Assembly (NCBI GenBank): GCA_009774465.1
Contig: VSNT01000096.1
Span: 1 to 15,323, forward strand
Reading direction: 5' to 3'
Length of the DNA stretch: 15,323 bases
Source: Lachnospiraceae bacterium
GTDB taxonomy: Bacteria; Bacillota_A; Clostridia; Lachnospirales; Lachnospiraceae
This document shows positions 6,849 to 13,223 of the stretch, one piece after another; the stretch's first letter is position 1, and each line of letters begins with the position of its first letter. Under the pieces are notes generated by a model that saw only the letters and a list, made by a program, of their open reading frames with translations, was not told the origin of the DNA and did no database searches. The translations under genes and the position numbers were made by a program.

Positions 6849-9800
6849 TCACTCCCTATATATCTCATCCAACATTTCTTCCAAAGTTCCATTTTGAGCA
6901 TACGCCAACGCATCCACTTGTCGGAAATTATGCTTCATGATAGCAACATTCTCATCAAATCCGAGAATATAATTCGTTGCAATCTTATAAATAATTTCCG
7001 TTGGTGCCAGACCGTATACCTGTTTCTCAAAAATATGCTGCAACCGCTCTTCTTTCTTCGGAAACTGTTCTTTCAGAACATTGCTCTGATACAGCCGCTT
7101 TATAATCTCTGTCATGTATAAACCGGATTTCATATACAAATCAACAAATGTCTTATCTGACCTGTCAAAACATCCCGGATTTTCCTGTTCCAGCATATCA
7201 ACCATATTTTTCACTACCCACTTGGGCGTAAAAATCTGATTCGTTTTCTGCGGCGGAATGTAGTCAAAAATATCCTCTGTGCTGTCCTCATCAAAATAAT
7301 CTGCAAGTTTCCTTTTTAAATTCAGGAACTCTCTGACAGAATCATTAAACACAACCGCATCAAACAACTTGCCCTCAAACGTTTCCTCTTCTCCTGTCTG
7401 CTCGTTGATATAAGCCCCGCCATCTCTTAAAAAACGAAATTGCGCAAGTGAAATGCTTGTTACTTCCTTAAATACTTCATCTGGAATAATTTTGTCGAAA
7501 TTTTCAAGAGTCGTTTCTTCTGTTCCATATGCCATGAGAAATGATGGTATTGTTCTCGAAAATCCTCTCAAATGATCTTTTACCGAATCCTCTATTCCTT
7601 TTTTCTCACGTTCCCTTTTGCTGGTCTCTACGGTTCTTACCACTTCCTCACTGGCAGCCTTTACAAAATCGTTGATTGATGAATGTAAAGTTTCCTGCAA
7701 TCTCAAAGCTGCTTCTTCCTGACGCCTGTCAAACTCTTTATTAACTTCCTCCTCACTCTTATTGGCAATAACGCGATTGTCCAAAGCATCCTGCCTTTCC
7801 TTTTCTATGGTATTCGCTTCAATTTTAAAATTTCCAAACGCCTTATTGACAAGTGAATCCGTTTCGTCTTTCAGCCTTCGTTCTATCTGGTTTCTGGTAG
7901 ATGCCTTCATATCTGAGGCATACTCCTCTTTTGCTGTATCAATAATAGCCTTCACTGTTTCCATATGTAATGCCTGTTTCAGATTTTGGGCTGAATCCCC
8001 TGTCTCATCCCGCAAGACATTCATATCTGTTATGGCGCCACTTAATTTGTTTGACACACTCTCATAGATCTTTTCACCAAATATATCTGCTGACCTGCCA
8101 ATAATATATCCTTCTTCCAAAGATATTTCTCCATTATCATCTAAAGAAAGCTCTGCATACGTATCGGACGTAATATCTGCCTTTTTGCCTGGTTCCTGAA
8201 CAGGTGTAAAAGACGTAATAATGTCAATTACTTCCTGCGGTGCATGGAATACATGGCAAATATTCTGAAACAGGAAATCGCTCATAAATCCCCTTCGTAC
8301 TACTTCCTGAGAACGAATTTTCCGAGGTATGGACAATACTTTTTCCGCATCCAGTTCCACCATTTCCCCGTTTTCATCTTCACCGATAACTGGAAAGAAA
8401 TTTAAAAGTTCCCTTACATTTTCTTTGCGTGTTTCCGCATCCCCACGCCCATCAGAAGTTTTTGAAGATAAATCATTTGCAAATTCTTCAAATATGGTAA
8501 GGGTGCGCGCGGGATCAAAATCAAATACATAGGCATTTTTCTTGCGATAAAACTCCCCATTGTGAGTAAAAAGGCATGGATTTTGCGCTCTGAACGCCGC
8601 CTGCATATATAAAGACGGACTTTTCATATTGCTCAACATAAGCACTGCTGTCCATTCAGGAATTGTAACACCTGTCGTTAACTGACCAACAGATAATGTA
8701 ATTGTTTTTTCATAATTCTTCACAGCAGACACGACTTTATCAAAGGATTTTCTGCTTTCCTCTTCAGAACTTATTCCGCCACTGTCCATTATTCCATCTC
8801 CGGCGGCAAGAATAATTTTATACTCACCAAATACCGGATGCTGTTCCAATTTCTTTGCTAATGCTTTTGCGCTATCCACGCGATTCAAAAGCCAAAATGT
8901 ATGCTTTAACTCATTCCGTAACTCTTCTGTTGAAAAAGGAAATTTCGACTGTGTTGTCATGGCATCCAGAAATTTGTCCACCGAACTGTCATGTATGAAC
9001 TGTCCGTTTTTTGTTTCAAAGAAAAGATTTAAGTCAAAAGCATATTCTTCCGTTTCTCCCTGAATTTCAATGCCTTGTTCTAACTCTTCCCTGATAATCT
9101 CTGACATCTGATAGGTAAGCATATTAAGCTGCGGCAACGTTGCATACGGATTCTCGTCACCTTCCGGCGAATCCCAATCGCGTTTTGCAGACTGCTCGTC
9201 CGCATATGTCCAGTTAAAAATTGCATTATCCGGAAATTTATCGTTTGCAAGCGCTTTAAAAGGCGTACCGGACAAATGAAGGGTATACTTTCTGCTGATA
9301 TGTTCAAACGCCACATCTGTTTTATAAGTATCAACGCCCTCATGCGCTTCATCTATAACCAATAAATCCCAGTTCATATCTGCTACTTCTTTTAATTTAT
9401 CATAATCGCCGCCAAAATACAGGGAACCTTTTAAATCCTGCAAACTGACAAATTCAATACAATTATATGGATTATCCGAAATCGAGTTCACTTTTACATA
9501 GTCTTCACGGGAAACAACTAACTTTTTTCCTTTTAAAGAATCCGTATTACTAACAAACTGATAGCCTGATTCCATTCCAAGGAACTTCGCATAGTCCGAA
9601 TACCATGAATTAGCAATCGCAGGGCGGTTGGTAACGATCAGGACATTCTGCGCCTCCATTTTCTTGCATAATTCATAGACAGACAATGTTTTGCCAAATC
9701 TCGGTTTTGCATTCCAAAGATATTCTTTTCCCATTCCGGACTTAAAATATTTTTCCGTTTGAGCTACCGCATCGGTCTGTTCATTACGCAAAACATAAGG

Positions 9801-10172
9801 AATAATGGCATCTTCTATCTTTACAATGCCACGGTTAGAGCGAAACTCAAAAAATCGCTTCTGAGATTCTGCACTATCTATGTGAAACCATTCATTCGCC
9901 CGATTATTCTCAACGCCTAGCTTTCTTAAATATGCATGAAAATCTTTATCGTTGAAAATTTCACCGGAACCATCATCATACACAGCATTGCCTTTCCATT
10001 CCTCATGATAAATAACATCTACTGTGTGCGCTTGTTGTTTTAGGCGCTTTTCTACCGCCTGTTCCGTATATCCTATCTTGATCCAACCATTGTGCCTTGC
10101 AATTTCAGGAGTGGTATACGCGTAAATCATAGGGACAACACGTTTGGCTGTCTTGATTTTTATTTTTGCCAT
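6849..10172 (-). CDS. GIY-YIG nuclease + SF2 helicase + N-terminal half of an Eco57I-like methyltransferase (1107 aa)
   Basis: Three modules follow in order. Residues 14-100 resemble a T5orf172/MUG113-type GIY-YIG nuclease (MIYAYT, WIKIGYTE, Arg43, and Glu94 in NEWFHI). Residues about 125-560 are a restriction-type SF2 helicase: AKPRFGKT (155-162, Walker A), LVIDEAHE (DEAH at 274-277), LSGTPF (300-305), QLTTGVTIP (497-505) and MQAAFRAQNP (523-532). A helical, partly coiled-coil segment (about 730-870) leads to methyltransferase motif X (QIFTPKWVVKNMVDML, 979-994), a degenerate motif I (FVDLYMKSGLYM, 1009-1020), motif II (QVYGLAPTEIIYKIA) and motif III (NFRQVDALAYA). The chain then ends: motif IV is missing and begins the protein encoded just upstream. 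AAGGAG lies 8 bases before the ATG, which overlaps the upstream stop by one base. A DNA-translocating restriction subunit is inferred. Confidence 0.88.
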   Translation of the reverse strand: MAKIKIKTAKRVVPMIYAYTTPEIARHNGWIKIGYTEQAVEKRLKQQAHTVDVIYHEEWKGNAVYDDGSGEIFNDKDFHAYLRKLGVENNRANEWFHIDSAESQKRFFEFRSNRGIVKIEDAIIPYVLRNEQTDAVAQTEKYFKSGMGKEYLWNAKPRFGKTLSVYELCKKMEAQNVLIVTNRPAIANSWYSDYAKFLGMESGYQFVSNTDSLKGKKLVVSREDYVKVNSISDNPYNCIEFVSLQDLKGSLYFGGDYDKLKEVADMNWDLLVIDEAHEGVDTYKTDVAFEHISRKYTLHLSGTPFKALANDKFPDNAIFNWTYADEQSAKRDWDSPEGDENPYATLPQLNMLTYQMSEIIREELEQGIEIQGETEEYAFDLNLFFETKNGQFIHDSSVDKFLDAMTTQSKFPFSTEELRNELKHTFWLLNRVDSAKALAKKLEQHPVFGEYKIILAAGDGIMDSGGISSEEESRKSFDKVVSAVKNYEKTITLSVGQLTTGVTIPEWTAVLMLSNMKSPSLYMQAAFRAQNPCLFTHNGEFYRKKNAYVFDFDPARTLTIFEEFANDLSSKTSDGRGDAETRKENVRELLNFFPVIGEDENGEMVELDAEKVLSIPRKIRSQEVVRRGFMSDFLFQNICHVFHAPQEVIDIITSFTPVQEPGKKADITSDTYAELSLDDNGEISLEEGYIIGRSADIFGEKIYESVSNKLSGAITDMNVLRDETGDSAQNLKQALHMETVKAIIDTAKEEYASDMKASTRNQIERRLKDETDSLVNKAFGNFKIEANTIEKERQDALDNRVIANKSEEEVNKEFDRRQEEAALRLQETLHSSINDFVKAASEEVVRTVETSKREREKKGIEDSVKDHLRGFSRTIPSFLMAYGTEETTLENFDKIIPDEVFKEVTSISLAQFRFLRDGGAYINEQTGEEETFEGKLFDAVVFNDSVREFLNLKRKLADYFDEDSTEDIFDYIPPQKTNQIFTPKWVVKNMVDMLEQENPGCFDRSDKTFVDLYMKSGLYMTEIIKRLYQSNVLKEQFPKKEERLQHIFEKQVYGLAPTEIIYKIATNYILGFDENVAIMKHNFRQVDALAYAQNGTLEEMLDEIYRE

Positions 10173-11206
10173 TACGCCATCTCCTTTACTTTGGTTTCGA
10201 TGAAGTTGATTTCTTCATCGGACAGGCTGTACTTTTTGTATAATTGCTTGTCTATGTCTGATATAGAGGCTGACCAATTAATGTCAGATGAAGCTGTAAA
10301 GTCTTGCAATGGAACACATTTCCATTTTTCCGGTGTTATATCCTGCGTTGTTTTTAAAACACCCAGTAAGGCACGCGCAAATTTAGTTTTAATATATTTT
10401 AAGGCGGCTTCAGCTTCACTCCATTGTTCAAATGCGCCAATACTCAAAAACGTTTCTGTTGCCCCAATCATTGGCTCACACAATATTGGCGCCGACAAAA
10501 CTTCGCCCAATACACCAATTCCATTAGCTTTGGGAAGGAATATTTTATATTTATCCAAATTGCTGACCGTATTAATATAGTCACGTCTTACATATTTATA
10601 TATTCTTTCATTATTTTCACGTCCTAAAATCTGTATATACTCTTCTCCATCTTGCGGTTTTTCATCATAGAAGATTTGCGGCAATCTCTCAAATATGTTT
10701 GATTTCATGTCATAAGCATGTCCATTACTTAATTGCCCAATAGCCTCTGGATGATCGGCATGCATTTTTTCTGTTAGATGATATGAATAAGCTGTAATCA
10801 CTATTTTACTGAAACTAAAAAAATTATTATACTTGCTAACTTTTTTGCATATTGCATTTAATTCATCATAAGCTGTAAATGTTCCAATCGCACCATAGTC
10901 CTTTACATTATCATGATACGTAATGACTACTCCGCCTTTAATATCCGTATTACTGAATACCTTGCTACTGTCCTGTTCAAAATATAATACTTTGAGATGT
11001 GGATCTTGCCGCATCTGTTCATTCCATTGTTTTGGGGTACTTCCAGCATTAAATAAAAATCTTGCAGGATGAATCATTTCCACCACATCACCAATTTTAT
11101 AAGCATTTTCAAGGAATTTATGGTATACTGGCGGCGCGTACCCTTTATTATCTCCTATTGTTTCATCCTGATATGGCGGGTTGCCTATTACAAAATCAAA
11201 TTTCAT
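10172..11206 (-). CDS. Eco57I-like DNA adenine methyltransferase, C-terminal half with NPPY and target-recognition region (344 aa)
   Basis: The protein begins almost at motif IV: KFDFVIGNPPYQDE, with Asn9-Pro10-Pro11-Tyr12 forming the catalytic NPPY of N6-adenine methyltransferases. The rest fits the remaining catalytic strands (VVEMIHPARFLF, about 41-52; GGVVITYHD, about 91-99) and the target-recognition half of Eco57I/type IIG enzymes. It ends with a typical tail: WKCVPLQDF, DINWSASISDIDKQLYKKY, then EEINFIETKVKEM. There is no SAM-binding motif X or I in this chain, so it cannot be a complete methyltransferase alone. These motifs are found at the C-terminus of the 1107-aa protein and in the 311-aa protein of the same operon. 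AAGGAG ten bases before the ATG supports the start. Base specificity is inferred from NPPY; the recognition site cannot be read from the sequence. Confidence 0.88.
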   Translation of the reverse strand: MKFDFVIGNPPYQDETIGDNKGYAPPVYHKFLENAYKIGDVVEMIHPARFLFNAGSTPKQWNEQMRQDPHLKVLYFEQDSSKVFSNTDIKGGVVITYHDNVKDYGAIGTFTAYDELNAICKKVSKYNNFFSFSKIVITAYSYHLTEKMHADHPEAIGQLSNGHAYDMKSNIFERLPQIFYDEKPQDGEEYIQILGRENNERIYKYVRRDYINTVSNLDKYKIFLPKANGIGVLGEVLSAPILCEPMIGATETFLSIGAFEQWSEAEAALKYIKTKFARALLGVLKTTQDITPEKWKCVPLQDFTASSDINWSASISDIDKQLYKKYSLSDEEINFIETKVKEMA

Positions 11207-11229
11207 AGCTTTGATTCTCCTTCTCTCAT

Positions 11230-11406
11230 TTACTCACCTTTGTTTTTAAACATATTTTTTATTCCAATCATTCCATACATTTCAAGCACCTGCTCCGCAA
11301 ACTTTTCTTTGTTTTGTGGTGTTAATTCCTGAAAATCTTTACTTGCTTCAATAAGATTTTTCATGGCTTTATTGTAAAGTTCTTGCTGCTTCTCATAATC
11401 ATTCAT
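11230..11406 (-). CDS. Small 58-aa helical protein inside the restriction-modification operon
   Basis: This short frame starts at ATG four bases after the stop of the 311-aa gene and ends 23 bases before the 344-aa gene. An AGGTGG ribosome binding site lies about 11 bases before its ATG. The protein is highly charged and predicted helical throughout (MNDYEKQQELYNKAMK at the start, QNKEKFAEQVLEMYG in the middle, ending in NMFKNKGE), with no Cys, signal or membrane segment. I recognise no family. The tight spacing on both sides and the ribosome binding site argue that it is real and translated with its neighbours. A subunit, bridging factor or regulator of the split enzyme is an inference from position. 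It could instead be a non-functional spacer frame. Confidence 0.65.
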   Translation of the reverse strand: MNDYEKQQELYNKAMKNLIEASKDFQELTPQNKEKFAEQVLEMYGMIGIKNMFKNKGE

Positions 11407-11410
11407 GTTA

Positions 11411-12346
11411 TCAGTACCACCTGTTTTTTTCTAATTCTTCATATAATATAGAATCATCCGCCCGCCAGTCATATATCTTACACCGCACTTCCGGCACATT
11501 ATCTTCTTCCACTTCCTGAAACGATTCAAACAACGACATCTGATGATATTCCTCTTTCAACACTCCCATAGGAACTGTCCCCTTTAGTCCATCCATTTGC
11601 CAAATATTCCAACTGATAATATTTGCAACCTTCCGCAATTCTGCCTTCTCCGGCTGTCTATGCCATTTACTATTCATGTAATCTACAAATGTCATAAGCA
11701 GGTTAATTCGTGCAATCAAGAGATTGTCCCCTTGATATTCATATCCATACACACTCTGAAACGCCCGTATCGTCCATTTCAACCATTCCGTTTCATCTGC
11801 TGCATTTTCATTCACAACACGAAGCTTTCGATCGAGAATTCCTATTCGTTTATAAATATCTATCATATTTCCTGTAGAAGCATCATATCTTGAAGCCAAA
11901 TAAGGCGCTTCTCCGCATGTAATCTCCAATCGTCTGGAATCTATATAATCTTTCCAACTCTTACCATCAGGAAACCTTATTTTATCTTCCGTAGAAATCC
12001 ATTCATGCTCAGCCTGTCGATTAAAAACATCCTTATATCCAAACCATTCCTCGTCACAAAAGTTATTCATCTTATTACATATCCAAGCCGGAGTAAATAC
12101 CTCTGCACTCTTTCTGGTACGCTGCGTTTGCTGTTTCATATCTTTTGATATTCGCGGTTGGATCATTCCATAATTCATCTTTTTTAGCTGATTCGCTGTT
12201 ATCTGGCTTCGATCCGTGTATGCCTCTCCAAAAGAAGCATATGAATCTGTTGCCCAAATAATATTCTTTTTAGTCGTTTTATCCTGCAAAAGTATTCTTA
12301 ATGTTGTCTGCACTGGATATGAATCCAGTTGGATTAAATCTTCCAA
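11411..12346 (-). CDS. Restriction endonuclease 'subunit M'-like protein with methyltransferase motifs X-III only (311 aa)
   Basis: The sequence matches a widespread family usually annotated 'restriction endonuclease subunit M'. After an N-terminal region (TTKKNIIWATDSYA) it has motif X-like AEVFTPAWICNKM (81-93), a motif I-like turn RLEITCGEAPYLASRYD (139-155), motif II-like YGYEYQGDNLLIARINLL (200-217) and motif III-like ISWNIWQMDGLKGTVP (244-259). It then ends in an acidic tail without NPPY, so it looks like a SAM-binding half without a catalytic motif. The TTG start is supported by GGAAGAGG eight bases upstream; the frame is closed by a stop six codons upstream, and the next Met is residue 59. 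It is the first gene of the operon. Working with the 344-aa NPPY protein, or recruiting the helicase subunit, are both plausible inferences. Confidence 0.85.
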   Translation of the reverse strand: MEDLIQLDSYPVQTTLRILLQDKTTKKNIIWATDSYASFGEAYTDRSQITANQLKKMNYGMIQPRISKDMKQQTQRTRKSAEVFTPAWICNKMNNFCDEEWFGYKDVFNRQAEHEWISTEDKIRFPDGKSWKDYIDSRRLEITCGEAPYLASRYDASTGNMIDIYKRIGILDRKLRVVNENAADETEWLKWTIRAFQSVYGYEYQGDNLLIARINLLMTFVDYMNSKWHRQPEKAELRKVANIISWNIWQMDGLKGTVPMGVLKEEYHQMSLFESFQEVEEDNVPEVRCKIYDWRADDSILYEELEKNRWY

Positions 12347-12354
12347 CCCATTTA

Positions 12355-12362
12355 CCTCTTCC
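12355..12362 (-). promoter_or_regulatory. Ribosome binding site supporting the TTG start of the 311-aa gene
   Basis: GGAAGAGG ends eight bases before the TTG at 12346. An ATG at 12351 lies closer but is out of frame and opens only six codons, so it cannot start the gene. Confidence 0.55.
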
Positions 12363-12391
12363 TATATTTTCCACCCTGTATTTCTTATTTC

Positions 12392-12420
12392 ATTATGCAG
12401 TATTTTTATTGAAAAAGCAA
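12392..12420 (-). promoter_or_regulatory. Promoter of the restriction-modification-like operon
   Basis: TTGCTT (12415-12420) and CATAAT (12392-12397) are separated by exactly 17 bases, a good vegetative-sigma-factor pattern. Transcription would start near 12385, giving a leader of about 39 bases before the TTG start. It is the only strong promoter I see in front of the operon. Confidence 0.6.
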
Positions 12421-12592
12421 TAAATTACATTTTAATCGAATAGAAGGAATTTGCCACAGGAGATCACTATGGAAATGGAAATTGAAATAAATTGATATGA
12501 CAGTTCAATATAACTTCAAAAATAGTCAAGATAACTTACAAGCCTTGTCCTGGCAAATACATTTTTGGTCTCGTCTCATATTCTATTAATTC

Positions 12593-12754
12593 CTAATAAT
12601 ACACTTCATTTTTAGCAATCTCCTCTTTTTCTACTTGCTTTGGACTATTCATTGCTTCCAAAGTCAATCTCATTTCTTCATATAGTACATTATAATAAGC
12701 TTCATAAGTCTGTTTGTCCGTTGCATCTTTTTGAAATTCACTATACTGAATTAT
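12593..12754 (-). pseudogene. Small frame with a good ribosome binding site but no standard start codon
   Basis: AAGGAG (inside the 3' end of the peptidase relic) is followed at the ideal distance by ATA-ATT rather than ATG, GTG or TTG. The frame is open for 53 codons, reading IQYSEFQKDATDKQTYEAYY at its start and EMRLTLEAMNSPKQVEKEEI further on. Composition and reading look protein-like. It may be a small gene whose start codon has mutated, a gene using a rare ATA/ATT start, or the frameshifted tail of the peptidase relic. The remaining bases down to the operon promoter, and the stretch 12421-12592, hold nothing I can identify. Confidence 0.35.
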
Positions 12755-12962
12755 TCTTATATCTCCTTCTTACAGATTCATACGGAACCATATAATCATT
12801 CATCTGTAACACCATTACGCGGAGCAAATCAACCTGCCTTAACTTTTCAGAATCAAGACTCAATTTTCCCATATGCGCCCAAAAAGTTTTCCTAAATTCT
12901 TTTGCCGGCATCAATAATTCCGCTGCAAACCTATTAATTATTTTCTCTTTTACCTTACTCAC
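12741..12962 (-). pseudogene. C-terminal remnant of an ImmA/IrrE-family metallopeptidase
   Basis: The 73-codon frame contains KEKIINRFAAELLMPAKEFR and VLQMNDYMVPYESVRRRY. These match the part of ImmA/IrrE peptidases that follows the zinc site, where NRFAAELLMP is a family hallmark. The HExxH zinc motif and the whole N-terminal domain are absent. The only start is GTG, with no clear ribosome binding site, and the frame opens only eleven codons before it. Intact relatives regulate mobile elements by cutting repressors or act as stress regulators. This piece cannot be catalytic, so it is most likely debris of a deleted mobile-element or toxin-antitoxin-like gene. It lies between a terminator and the restriction operon. 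Confidence 0.65.
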
Positions 12963-13158
12963 TAATACGAATTCTAAATATATTATCCTTAATTATCATG
13001 TTATTCAAAACAAAATCTGTTTTAACTTTCTCTATTATTGTTGGAATTTGCTGAACTAGCTTTTCCCAATCCGTTTTCCACCTCAAAAAAGCTGTACTTT
13101 CGTACAGCTTGATTAATAAGGGAACTACGAGCGATTTGTTGCTATCCCCCTTAATATT
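12955..13158 (-). pseudogene. Possible decayed coding frame upstream of the peptidase relic
   Basis: A 67-codon frame without a start codon is open between in-frame stops. It reads KSLVVPLLIKLYESTAFLR early on and ends RIRISE just where the peptidase relic begins in another frame (RISE / KVKEK). It could be the frameshifted upstream part of that relic or a fragment of another gene. It shares its bases with the terminator hairpin at 13085-13110, so chance openness is also possible. I recognise no domain. Confidence 0.25.
13085..13110 (-). terminator. Rho-independent terminator of the HD-phosphohydrolase operon
   Basis: On the minus strand a perfect 9-bp stem (AAGCTGTAC / GTACAGCTT) closes a GAAA tetraloop of the stable GNRA type and runs directly into a T tract (13085-13090). 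It lies about 115 bases after the HD gene. The plus strand has no T tract after the hairpin, so it acts on the minus strand only. Confidence 0.8.
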
Positions 13159-13223
13159 TTAAAATTTTAATTTCAAGATAACAACAGTTAAGTAACAACT
13201 TTGTACTAAATATTTGTCTTAAG

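Noticed and set aside
6652..6852. RHH protein as antitoxin of a toxin-antitoxin pair
   Set aside because: No small toxin-like gene adjoins it; the next gene is a 786-aa PHP-ATPase 79 bases away, and the previous one is the helicase. An operon regulator is simpler.
7762..8067. Plus-strand open frame of 101 codons inside the helicase gene
   Set aside because: It mirrors the charged helical region of the 1107-aa protein; the Ser/Phe/Ala-rich text is the usual antisense product of Glu/Lys-rich coding.
9080..9352. Minus-strand frame of 90 codons inside the helicase gene
   Set aside because: It overlaps the DEAH-to-SGT region of the helicase in another frame; Arg/Met-rich text without motifs.
10092..10580. 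Plus-strand open frame of 162 codons
   Set aside because: It is antisense to the 344-aa methyltransferase half and the start of the 1107-aa gene, has a Cys/Phe/Ser-rich composition typical of shadow frames and no recognisable motif or ribosome binding site.
12075..12257. Minus-strand frame of 60 codons inside the 311-aa gene
   Set aside because: It lies wholly within a well-supported gene in another frame and has no ribosome binding site or motif.
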